Shown: positions 16,657 through 23,546 of the stretch, in pieces | Layout of the letters: every line of letters starts with the position of its first letter | How positions within the stretch are numbered: the stretch's first letter is position 1 | Assembly (NCBI GenBank): GCA_045532295.1 | Contig: JAZSFP010000011.1 | Coordinates: 1-64,000 of the forward strand | Length of the DNA: 64,000 nucleotides | DNA from: UBA10677 sp045532295 | Lineage (GTDB): Bacteria > Bacillota > Clostridia > Christensenellales > Pumilibacteraceae | Direction of reading: 5' to 3' | Program-made: the position numbers and the translations under genes | The notes under the pieces: generated by a model | The model's database searches: none | What the model was told of the DNA's origin: nothing | Seen by the model: the letters and a program-made list of their open reading frames with translations, nothing else

Positions 16657-17208
16657 TTAGTTCTTGAAAGGCATTCCAAGCTTAACAAGGAGTGCTTTGG
16701 CTTCGTCGTCCGACTTTGCCGTCGTTACAATGTCGATATCAAAACCGCGTACCTTTTCTACGAGTTCGTAAGAAACCTCGGGGAAAATGATATGCTCTTT
16801 AATGCCAAGTGCATAGTTGCCTCTGCCGTCGAAGGACTTACCGGAAATACCACGGAAGTCACGAACGCGGGGAAGAGCAATGGATACGAGTTTATCAAGG
16901 AACTCATACATATTCTTGCCACGAAGGGTTACCTTTGCGCCGATAGTCTGTCCTTCACGAAGTTTGAAGTTTGCAACGGACTTCTTTGCTTTGGTAAGAA
17001 GCGCCTTTTGTCCGCAAATAGCCTCGAGTTCTTTTACTGCAAGACCTACGCTCTTGGAGTTATCCTTAATGTCGCCAAGGCGCATATTGATAACGATCTT
17101 GTTAAGCGCGGGTACTTCGTTTACGTTGGTGTAGCCACGCTCTTTCATAAGCGCGGGAACGATTTCCTCTTTATAGGCTTTAAGTAAACGGTATCTGTTG
17201 TCTGCCAT
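16657..17208 (-). CDS. rplE: 50S ribosomal protein L5
   Basis: A 183-residue L5, which binds 5S rRNA and touches the P-site tRNA. Conserved stretches are NEVPALNKIVINMRLGD, QKALLTKAKKSVANFKLREG, RVRDFRGISGKSFDGRGNY and the C-terminal FDIDIVTTAKSDDEAKALL. Normal length. It starts three bases after the rplX stop. Confidence 0.98.
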   Translation of the reverse strand: MADNRYRLLKAYKEEIVPALMKERGYTNVNEVPALNKIVINMRLGDIKDNSKSVGLAVKELEAICGQKALLTKAKKSVANFKLREGQTIGAKVTLRGKNMYEFLDKLVSIALPRVRDFRGISGKSFDGRGNYALGIKEHIIFPEVSYELVEKVRGFDIDIVTTAKSDDEAKALLVKLGMPFKN

Positions 17209-17211
17209 AAA

Positions 17212-17718
17212 TTAACCCTCCACTACTTCAGAAGGCTCTGCCTTCTTGGTCTTCTTTGCCGCGGGCTTCTTTGCTGCGCCGTCTGCCTTCTTGGTGGTCT
17301 TCTTAGCAGTCTTCTTTTCTGCCTTCTCCTCTACGGGAGCAACCTCTTCCGTTGCAGTGGCTTTAGCCTTTCTGCTCTTCTTCTCAGCCTTAACCGCTAC
17401 TTTAGCGTCCATATTTGCATTGCACTTCTTGCAAATACGAACCTTCTTGCCGTCAACTTCACCTGCCGCAATTCTGGTTGCCTTGCCACATACGGGGCAG
17501 ATGATTTGTACGTTGCTGATATCGATAGTACCGTTGGTCTTCTCGATACCGCCGGGTTGCTGAGCAGAACGGGGCTTATTGTGTTTGGTAATTACGTTTA
17601 CGCCGTCAACAACAACTCTGTTGTTCTTGGGATCAGCGGAAAGTACCTTACCAGTCTTGCCTTTATCTTTACCTGCGAGAACGAGAACGTTGTCGCCTTT
17701 TTTAACGTGTAATGCCAT
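17212..17718 (-). CDS. rplX: 50S ribosomal protein L24 with long basic tail
   Basis: The first 104 residues are L24: KOW domain VKKGDNVLVLAGKDKGKTGKV, then RSAQQPGGIEKTNGTIDISN, and a four-Cys zinc site (Cys74, 77, 96, 99) seen in other clostridial L24. An extra tail (residues 105-168) is almost wholly Lys, Ala, Thr and Glu with AKKTTKK-type repeats, giving 168 residues against about 100 for most L24. The tail resembles the N-terminal extension of the GlgA in this window and histone-H1-like tails. L24 is an assembly initiator near the exit tunnel. Confidence 0.97.
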   Translation of the reverse strand: MALHVKKGDNVLVLAGKDKGKTGKVLSADPKNNRVVVDGVNVITKHNKPRSAQQPGGIEKTNGTIDISNVQIICPVCGKATRIAAGEVDGKKVRICKKCNANMDAKVAVKAEKKSRKAKATATEEVAPVEEKAEKKTAKKTTKKADGAAKKPAAKKTKKAEPSEVVEG

Positions 17719-17734
17719 TATTCTCTGTCCTCCA

Positions 17735-18103
17735 TTAAATTACTTCGGGCGCAAGGGAAATAATTTTCATATAATCCTTGTCGCGAAGTTCTCTTGCGAT
17801 AGGTCCAAAGATACGAGTACCTCTGGGCTGTTTCTGACTGTCGATGATAACTGCTGCGTTGTCGTCAAATCTAATGTGCGAGCCGTCGGGACGGTTGATA
17901 CCCTGATGAGTACGAACGATAACCGCGCGAACTACGTCACCTTTCTTAACTGCGCCACCGGGGGTTGCGCTCTTAACGGATGCAACTATGACATCACCGA
18001 TGTTGCCACTTCTGCGGAAAGAACCGCCGAGCACTCTAATGCACATAAGTTCCTTTGCTCCGCTATTATCTGCGGCCTTTAAATAAGATTGAGGTTGAAT
18101 CAT
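17735..18103 (-). CDS. rplN: 50S ribosomal protein L14
   Basis: A 122-residue L14: MIQPQSYLKAADNSGAKELM start, RRSGNIGDVIVASVKSATPG, VVRAVIVRTHQGINRPDGS and RGTRIFGPIARELRDK. It forms part of bridge B8 with 16S rRNA. Normal length, standard place between rpsQ and rplX. Confidence 0.98.
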   Translation of the reverse strand: MIQPQSYLKAADNSGAKELMCIRVLGGSFRRSGNIGDVIVASVKSATPGGAVKKGDVVRAVIVRTHQGINRPDGSHIRFDDNAAVIIDSQKQPRGTRIFGPIARELRDKDYMKIISLAPEVI

Positions 18104-18117
18104 AATTACTTATCTCC

Positions 18118-18384
18118 TTACTTAGCCTTCTCGATAATCTCGACCAATCTCCAGCACTTGTCTTTGGAAAGGTGTCTGGTTTCAGCGATGAGTACGGTGT
18201 CGCCAACGCCACACTCGTTGTTCTCGTCGTGAGCCTTAATTCTCTTGGTCTTGTTAATCGTCTTCTTATAGAGGGGGTGCTTAGCCTTGTCCTTAATTGC
18301 AACGACGATGGTCTTATCCATCTTGTCGGAAACTACAATGCCAACACGCTCTTTTCTGTTATTTCTTTCGATTGCTTCTGCCAT
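18118..18384 (-). CDS. rpsQ: 30S ribosomal protein S17
   Basis: An 88-residue OB-fold S17 with RKERVGIVVSDKMDKTIVVA, KHPLYKKTINKTKRIKAHDE and VGDTVLIAETRHLSKDKCWR. It is a primary 16S binder. Normal length and operon position after rpmC. Confidence 0.98.
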   Translation of the reverse strand: MAEAIERNNRKERVGIVVSDKMDKTIVVAIKDKAKHPLYKKTINKTKRIKAHDENNECGVGDTVLIAETRHLSKDKCWRLVEIIEKAK

Positions 18385-18398
18385 CTTTGTGTCCTCCG

Positions 18399-18596
18399 TT
18401 AAGCCTTCTTCAACTCACGCTCGCGCAAGATAGTCTTAATTCTTGCGATGTCGCGCTTGCAGTTTACCATTTGCATCGGGTTTGCAAGTTGACCGGTTGC
18501 GTGCGAAAAACGAAGATGGAAAAGTTCTTGCTTAAGGTCGTTGAGTTTAACGGTAAGTTCCTCAACGGTCATATCTTTGAAAGTACTTGCTTTCAT
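18399..18596 (-). CDS. rpmC: 50S ribosomal protein L29
   Basis: A 65-residue two-helix L29 (DMTVEELTVKLNDLKQELFH, LRFSHATGQLANPMQM, RDIARIKTILRERE). It sits at the tunnel exit where SRP and trigger factor dock. Its start overlaps the end of rplP by one base. Confidence 0.98.
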   Translation of the reverse strand: MKASTFKDMTVEELTVKLNDLKQELFHLRFSHATGQLANPMQMVNCKRDIARIKTILRERELKKA

Positions 18597-19030
18597 TATG
18601 CGTTAACCTCCTCGTTTACGATGTCGGCCTTCTTAACAATCTTGCACTTTACGGGCAATTTATGCGATGCAAGGCGAAGTGCCTCTCTTGCTACTTCCTC
18701 AGCCACGCCAGCCATTTCGAACATAACGCGACCGGGCTTTACTACTGCTACCCAGTATTCGGGCGAGCCTTTACCTGAACCCATACGGGTTTCAGCGGGT
18801 TTCTTAGTTACGGGCTTGTGGGGGAAGATATCAATCCATACCTTACCACCACGCTTAATGTAACGCGTCATTGCGATACGGGCAGCCTCGATTTGGTTGG
18901 AGGTAATCCAGCCGGGCTCAGTGGATACCAAGCCGTATTCGCCGTAAGCGATTACACTGCCAGCAATAGCCTTACCCGTCATTCTACCGCGATGAACACG
19001 GCGTCTTTTTACTCTTTTAGGCATTAACAT
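18596..19030 (-). CDS. rplP: 50S ribosomal protein L16
   Basis: A 144-residue L16: MLMPKRVKRRRVHRGRMTG start, TSNQIEAARIAMTRYIKRGG, KPAETRMGSGKGSPEYWVAV and FEMAGVAEEVAREALRLASH. It contacts the A-site tRNA elbow. Normal length; the next upstream gene rpsC ends one base away. Confidence 0.98.
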   Translation of the reverse strand: MLMPKRVKRRRVHRGRMTGKAIAGSVIAYGEYGLVSTEPGWITSNQIEAARIAMTRYIKRGGKVWIDIFPHKPVTKKPAETRMGSGKGSPEYWVAVVKPGRVMFEMAGVAEEVAREALRLASHKLPVKCKIVKKADIVNEEVNA

Positions 19031-19031
19031 A

Positions 19032-19691
19032 TTACTGCTCTCCTCCTTCCTTCTTTGCTTTGGGAAGAACCTCTCCCTTGTAAATCCAGGTCTTTATTCC
19101 GATAATACCGTAGGTGGTGTGAGCCTCTGCAGTACCGTAATCGATGTCTGCGCGAACGGTTTGAAGGGGAATAGAACCCTCGTGATAGTTCTCGCTTCTT
19201 GCGATTTCAGCACCGTCAAGTCTACCGGAAACCATAATCTTTACACCCTTTGCGCCACTACGCATAACACGGCTGATAGCCTGTTTCATACTGCGACGGA
19301 AAGAACTTCTCTTTTCAAGTTGTTGTGCTACGGATTCAGCAACGAGCGTTGCGTCCATATCAGGGCGTTTAACTTCCATAATGTTGATGTGAACGCCTTT
19401 AGTGGTTACGATTTTAGAGAGTTCCTTCTTAAGTTGCTCAACGCCTGCGCCCTTCTGACCGATAACCATACCGGGTTTGGAGGTGTGGATGTTGATAACT
19501 ACTTTTTCTTGAGCGCGCTCAATGGTAACTTTTGCGATACCGTAAGCATAGTACTTCTTCTTAATGTATTCACGGATCTTGTGGTCTTCAAGAATATAGG
19601 ATGCGAAATCCTTCTTGTTAGCGTACCACTGTACGTTCCAACTCTGGATAACGCCTACTCTCATACCGTGAGGATTAACTTTCTGTCCCAT
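19032..19691 (-). CDS. rpsC: 30S ribosomal protein S3
   Basis: A 219-residue S3 with the N-terminal MGQKVNPHGMRVGVIQSW, a KH type II domain (HTSKPGMVIGQKGAGVEQLK) and the C-terminal RRSMKQAISRVMRSGAKGVK, GRLDGAEIARSE. It lines the mRNA entry channel. Normal length. Confidence 0.98.
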   Translation of the reverse strand: MGQKVNPHGMRVGVIQSWNVQWYANKKDFASYILEDHKIREYIKKKYYAYGIAKVTIERAQEKVVINIHTSKPGMVIGQKGAGVEQLKKELSKIVTTKGVHINIMEVKRPDMDATLVAESVAQQLEKRSSFRRSMKQAISRVMRSGAKGVKIMVSGRLDGAEIARSENYHEGSIPLQTVRADIDYGTAEAHTTYGIIGIKTWIYKGEVLPKAKKEGGEQ

Positions 19692-19693
19692 AA

Positions 19694-20086
19694 TTACTTA
19701 ACCTCCTTTTGGTCAAGGATAACCGTGATATGGCTGGTGCGCTTGTTAATTCTGTACGCTCTGCCTTTAGATGCGGGCTGAACTCTCTTTAAGATAGGAC
19801 CGCCGTCTGCATAAATCTCTGCAACTACGAGGTCTGCTCTTGCCATACCGAGATTGTTCTCTGCGTTAGCAACTGCGGAACTGATAAGTTTGTGAGTTAC
19901 TTCGCTTGCTGCTTTGGGCATAACTGCGAGGATGCTAAGAGCCTCGTTTACGCTCTTTCCGCGAACTGCATCAAGTACAGGTCTTACCTTGAAAGGCGAA
20001 ATGCGGATATATCTTGCAACAGCGTGAGGTCTTTTTTCTCTGTTTTCCGCGATTTTAGCGGTTTTTTCTCTGATTCTCTTTGCCAT
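19694..20086 (-). CDS. rplV: 50S ribosomal protein L22
   Basis: A 130-residue L22. ARYIRISPFKVRPVLDAVRG opens the conserved domain, and the tunnel beta-hairpin ends in KRVQPASKGRAYRINKRTSH, with HITVIL after it. The first 18 residues are extra Lys/Arg-rich sequence. It lines the exit tunnel (macrolide region). Confidence 0.98.
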   Translation of the reverse strand: MAKRIREKTAKIAENREKRPHAVARYIRISPFKVRPVLDAVRGKSVNEALSILAVMPKAASEVTHKLISSAVANAENNLGMARADLVVAEIYADGGPILKRVQPASKGRAYRINKRTSHITVILDQKEVK

Positions 20087-20096
20087 AATCTACTCC

Positions 20097-20375
20097 TTAT
20101 CTGCCCGAAGTGGTCTTCTCACCTGCGTGACCCTTGAAGGTACGGGTGGGGGCAAATTCGCCGAGTTTGTGTCCTACCATTTCTTCCGTGCAGTATACGG
20201 GAACGTGCTTTCTGCCGTCGTGTACTGCAATCGTGCAACCGATGAATTCGGGGAAAATCGTGGAGGAACGCGACCAAGTCTTGATTACCTTTTTATCGGT
20301 GCTCTCTAACTGCGCCTTAACTCTGTTATATAATTTTTCTTCGACATAAGGTCCTTTTTTAACGCTTCTACTCAT
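20097..20375 (-). CDS. rpsS: 30S ribosomal protein S19
   Basis: A 92-residue S19: MSRSVKKGPYVEEKL start, IKTWSRSSTIFPEFIGCTIA, HDGRKHVPVYCTEEMVGHKL and GEFAPTRTFKGHA. It lies in the 30S head next to S13. Normal length and order (rplB-rpsS-rplV). Confidence 0.98.
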   Translation of the reverse strand: MSRSVKKGPYVEEKLYNRVKAQLESTDKKVIKTWSRSSTIFPEFIGCTIAVHDGRKHVPVYCTEEMVGHKLGEFAPTRTFKGHAGEKTTSGR

Positions 20376-20384
20376 AATTCACCT

Positions 20385-21212
20385 CTAATTAATGCGCTTA
20401 ACAATAAAGCGGTTGCTTGCTTTGTTATGCTTTCTGGTCTTCTTACCAAGCGCGGGTTTACCCCAGGGGGTAACGGGGCTGGGCATACCAACGGGGGACT
20501 TACCTTCACCACCGCCGTGAGGGTGGTCGTTGGGGTTCATTACTACACCGCGGACGGTGGGACGAACGCCCATATGACGCTTTCTACCTGCTTTACCAAG
20601 GTTGATAAGTTCGTGGTCAAGGTTGCCGATCTGTCCGATGGTTGCCTTGCAGGTAAGAAGAATAAGTCTCATTTCGCCCGAGGGCATCTTAAGGGTTGCG
20701 TACTTGCCTTCCTTAGCCATAAGTTGCGCTGCAGCGCCTGCGGTACGAACTAACACACCGCCGTTGCCAGGTTGAAGTTCAACGTTGTGAACGAGCGTAC
20801 CTACGGGGATTGCGGAAAGGGGAAGAGCGTTACCTGCTTTGATATCTGCGTTCTCGCCACTTACTACGGTGTCGCCAACGGAAAGTCCGAGGGGAGCGAG
20901 AATATATCTCTTCTCGCCGTCTACGTAGTGAAGAAGAGCGATGTAAGCGGTACGGTTAGGATCGTACTCAACGCTTGCAACCTTTGCAGGAATATTATCC
21001 TTGTTTCTCTTGAAGTCGATTACACGGTACTTTACACGGTTTCCGCCACCGATGTGACGAACGGTAATTCTACCGTTGTTATTTCTACCACCGCTGTGAT
21101 TCTTAGTAACTAAGAGCGATTTTTCCGGAGTAGAGGTCGTAACTTCTGCAAACGAAGATACGGTCTTTTGTCTGGTACCCGGAGTAATGGGTTTAAATCT
21201 TTTAACTGCCAT
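20385..21212 (-). CDS. rplB: 50S ribosomal protein L2
   Basis: A 275-residue L2, near the peptidyl transferase centre. It shows KPITPGTRQKTVSSFAEVTT, SGGRNNNGRITVRHIGGGNR, the OB and SH3-like folds, and the highly conserved RPTVRGVVMNPNDHPHGGGE, with GRKRHMG before it. Length is normal. Confidence 0.98.
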   Translation of the reverse strand: MAVKRFKPITPGTRQKTVSSFAEVTTSTPEKSLLVTKNHSGGRNNNGRITVRHIGGGNRVKYRVIDFKRNKDNIPAKVASVEYDPNRTAYIALLHYVDGEKRYILAPLGLSVGDTVVSGENADIKAGNALPLSAIPVGTLVHNVELQPGNGGVLVRTAGAAAQLMAKEGKYATLKMPSGEMRLILLTCKATIGQIGNLDHELINLGKAGRKRHMGVRPTVRGVVMNPNDHPHGGGEGKSPVGMPSPVTPWGKPALGKKTRKHNKASNRFIVKRIN

Positions 21213-21229
21213 TTTGTTTCTCCTTATAC

Positions 21230-21520
21230 TTACGCGAGGTTATCGAAGAAGTCGATGGTCTTACTGTCAGCAGTAAGTTTCACGTAAGCCTTCTTAAACT
21301 TGGAAGTATATCCTTCCGTTCTGCCTTGTCTCTTAAACTTGCCGCGAACGTTAACAACGTTAACTTTTGCCACGGTTACGCCGAAGATTTGCTCAACGGC
21401 AGCCTTGATTTGGCTCTTGTCAGCACGCTCGTCTACAACGAACACGTACTTCTTATCGGGAATACCGTCGTAACTCTTCTCGGAAAGAAGGGGTTTCTTT
21501 ATAATATCGTAAGCGTTCAT
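21230..21520 (-). CDS. rplW: 50S ribosomal protein L23
   Basis: A 96-residue L23: IIKKPLLSEKSYDGIPDKKY, VDERADKSQIKAAVEQIFGV and VNVVNVRGKFKRQGRTEGYT. It is the main docking site for trigger factor and SRP at the exit port. Its start overlaps the rplD stop by four bases. Confidence 0.98.
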   Translation of the reverse strand: MNAYDIIKKPLLSEKSYDGIPDKKYVFVVDERADKSQIKAAVEQIFGVTVAKVNVVNVRGKFKRQGRTEGYTSKFKKAYVKLTADSKTIDFFDNLA

Positions 21521-22143
21521 GCTTTGTATGCCTCCTGAATTTTCTCAACGGCAGCCTTGGTCATAAGAACCTTTGCGTTAGCAACGATATCGTATACGTT
21601 GATAAGCGCGCTGTTTACGGTCGTTACGCAAGGAATATTGTTTGCCGCTCTTACTACTGCCTTGTCCTCGTCGGTGATAACTACGAGTACGCGCTTTTCA
21701 ATCTTGAGAGCGTCAAGGATTTTTACCATTTCCTTGGTCTTTGCTTGCTCAAGGTTAAGAGCGTCTACTACTACGATTGCGTTATCGTTAAGTTTGCCGG
21801 TGAGCGCGCTTGCAAGTGCGCTACGCTTAGCATACTTGTTAACCTTCTGAGAGAAGTCTCTGGGCTTGGGCGCAAATACTACGCCACCGCCAGTCCACTG
21901 GGGCGAACGAATCGAGCCTTGACGCGCTCTACCCGTACCCTTTTGTCTCCAGGGCTTAATTCCGCCTCCGCGAACTTCAGTTCTGGTGAGGGTGGACTTG
22001 GTTCCCTGTCTTGCGTTATTTTGTTGTGCTACTACTACTTGATGAACGAGCGCCTCGTTTACTTCAACTGCGAACAAACTGTCGTCAAGGTTCATAGTTC
22101 CGGCGATTTCACCGGTCTGCTTATATACGTTAATTTCTGCCAT
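21517..22143 (-). CDS. rplD: 50S ribosomal protein L4
   Basis: A 208-residue L4 with the extended tunnel loop KSTLTRTEVRGGGIKPWRQK, GTGRARQGSIRSPQWTGGGV, and the Rossmann-like C-terminal half (LNLEQAKTKEMVKILDAL). L4 regulates the S10 operon in E. coli; such control is not established here. Normal length. Confidence 0.98.
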   Translation of the reverse strand: MAEINVYKQTGEIAGTMNLDDSLFAVEVNEALVHQVVVAQQNNARQGTKSTLTRTEVRGGGIKPWRQKGTGRARQGSIRSPQWTGGGVVFAPKPRDFSQKVNKYAKRSALASALTGKLNDNAIVVVDALNLEQAKTKEMVKILDALKIEKRVLVVITDEDKAVVRAANNIPCVTTVNSALINVYDIVANAKVLMTKAAVEKIQEAYKA

Positions 22144-22154
22144 AACAACCTCCG

Positions 22155-22784
22155 TTATTTCGTAGCCTTAACCGCTTGCTTTACGGTTACGAGGCCACCC
22201 TTAGGACCGGGGACTGCGCCACGGATTAAGAGTACGTTGCGGTCAAGGTCAACCTTTACGATTTCAAGGTTTTGGATGGTTACGTTCTCGTGACCGTATT
22301 GACCTGCCATATGAAGACCCTTGATAACCTTTGCCGAGTTAAGTTCACCAAGCGAACCGCGTTGACGGTGAACGGGACCAGTACCGTGAGTCATCTTAAG
22401 TCTGTGTTGGTTCCATCTCTTGATTGCGCCAGTGAAACCGTGACCCTTGGTAACGCCAGAAACGTCTACGATGTCGCCTGCTTGGAACATATCACACTTA
22501 ATCTCGTCGCCTACCGCGTAAGCCTGCTCGTACTTGAATTCCTTAAGGTACTTCTTGGGGGAAACGCCTGCTTTAGCGTATACACCCTTCATAGGCTTGT
22601 TTACGAGGTTCTCTTTCTTCTCTTCAAACGCAACAACGGTTGCTGCGTAGCCGTCGCGTTCAACGGTCTTATTTCTTACTACGGTCATAGGACCAGCCTC
22701 AACGACGGTTACGGGAATCATAATGCCCTTGTCGTCGAAAACCTGCGTCATGCCGAGTTTCTTACCTAATATTGCTTTTTTCAT
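22155..22784 (-). CDS. rplC: 50S ribosomal protein L3
   Basis: A 209-residue L3: AILGKKLGMTQVFDDKGIMI start, VTGVTKGHGFTGAIKRWN-type central loop (seen as DVSGVTKGHGFTGAIKRWNQ) and the arm PVHRQRGSLGELNSAKVIKG that reaches the peptidyl transferase centre. It is one of the first proteins to bind 23S rRNA. Normal length. Confidence 0.98.
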   Translation of the reverse strand: MKKAILGKKLGMTQVFDDKGIMIPVTVVEAGPMTVVRNKTVERDGYAATVVAFEEKKENLVNKPMKGVYAKAGVSPKKYLKEFKYEQAYAVGDEIKCDMFQAGDIVDVSGVTKGHGFTGAIKRWNQHRLKMTHGTGPVHRQRGSLGELNSAKVIKGLHMAGQYGHENVTIQNLEIVKVDLDRNVLLIRGAVPGPKGGLVTVKQAVKATK

Positions 22785-22807
22785 AATCGTAATCTCCTCC
22801 GCACGCG

Positions 22808-23116
22808 TTAAAGTTTAATCTGGATATCTACACCTGCGGGAAGGTCGAGTTTCATAAGAGAATCAACCGTTTTCGCAGAAGGACTGTAAATATCGATGAG
22901 TCTCTTGTGAGTGCGAATTTCGAACTGCTCTCTGCTGTCCTTATACTTGTGTACCGCACGCAAGATGGTAACTACTTCCTTCTCGGTAGGAAGCGGAATA
23001 GGACCGCTTACCTTTGTGCCCGTTTTCTTTGCCGTTTCAACTATTCGCGCTGCCGACTGATCGATAAGGTCGTGGTCGTACGCTTTAAGTTTGATACGAA
23101 TCTTTTGACTTGCCAT
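22808..23116 (-). CDS. rpsJ: 30S ribosomal protein S10
   Basis: A 102-residue S10, first gene of the operon: QKIRIKLKAYDHDLIDQSA, GPIPLPTEKEVVTILR, SREQFEIRTHKRLIDIY and VDSLMKLDLPAGVDIQIKL. S10 is both a 30S head protein and the NusE antitermination factor. AGGATT lies before the ATG, and a leader of about 230 nt separates it from the promoter. Confidence 0.98.
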   Translation of the reverse strand: MASQKIRIKLKAYDHDLIDQSAARIVETAKKTGTKVSGPIPLPTEKEVVTILRAVHKYKDSREQFEIRTHKRLIDIYSPSAKTVDSLMKLDLPAGVDIQIKL

Positions 23117-23346
23117 TTTAAATCCTCCATTTTAACTATTTCGCAATAACTCGCTCGTGTGTGTCAAATCGTGAGCAATTTTTTAAGGCCCGTCAAAAAA
23201 AGCCTTACACACGCGTTTTTTGCGTCGCACAGGTTCAACCCGTACTTGTCAGATTAAGTTACCTCTCGCCATAGTCTGAATTTGCGAAAGCAACCTTAAT
23301 CGTCATCCCAAAAGCGCTCACAAAAATACCGCACTTACAGTACAGC
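23117..23346 (-). promoter_or_regulatory. Structured 5' leader of the S10-spc-alpha operon
   Basis: No gene. Reading on the minus strand, a long stem pairs GATTAAG (complement of 23295-23301) with CTTAATC (complement of 23252-23258), enclosing CTTTCGC/GCGAGAG. Next come a hairpin at 23227-23245 and a stem TAAGGC/GCCTTA (23184-23207) whose loop contains a run of seven T. The layout suits attenuation or protein-binding control of ribosomal protein synthesis, but I cannot assign it to a known leader family. Confidence 0.5.
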
Positions 23347-23352
23347 CTTTTA

Positions 23353-23381
23353 ATTATATACAATCAAGACCTACTTGTCAA
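23353..23381 (-). promoter_or_regulatory. Main promoter of the ribosomal protein operon
   Basis: Perfect consensus on the minus strand: TTGACA (23376-23381), a 17-bp spacer and TATAAT (23353-23358). Predicted start of transcription is near 23346, about 230 nt before rpsJ. Confidence 0.9.
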
Positions 23382-23442
23382 GCGTTTTTATTGCTTTTTT
23401 AAAAGATTTTTTCGCTTTTTGCTTTCTTTTATCTTTATTATA

Positions 23443-23471
23443 ATACGCGTACGCGTGCGCGCGCGTATATG
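23443..23471. other. 29-bp alternating purine-pyrimidine tract
   Basis: Every base from 23443 to 23471 alternates purine and pyrimidine, with a CG-rich core (GCGTGCGCGCGCG). Such tracts favour left-handed Z-DNA under negative supercoiling. It lies 62 bp upstream of the ribosomal operon promoter and just before the terminator of the neighbouring surface-protein gene, in a gene-free stretch (23382-23489) otherwise made of T/A-rich sequence. Confidence 0.7.
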
Positions 23472-23489
23472 AGCAAAAAACCACCCAAA

Positions 23490-23517
23490 AAGCCCTCCTC
23501 TATTTAGAGAAAGGCTT
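23490..23517 (-). terminator. Terminator of the second giant surface gene
   Basis: A 12-bp stem (AAGCCTTTCTCT / AGAGGAGGGCTT with G-U pairs on the minus strand) with a four-base loop, followed by TTTTT. It lies 30 nt after the stop at 23547 and insulates the ribosomal operon promoter. Confidence 0.85.
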
Positions 23518-23546
23518 TCTTTTAGGTTATTGCTTATTTAGAACGC

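Noticed and set aside
17579..18082. Plus-strand open frames opposite rplX, rplN and other ribosomal genes
   Set aside because: Codon bias of the ribosomal genes leaves the opposite strand open. No promoters, ribosome binding sites or recognisable proteins are present.
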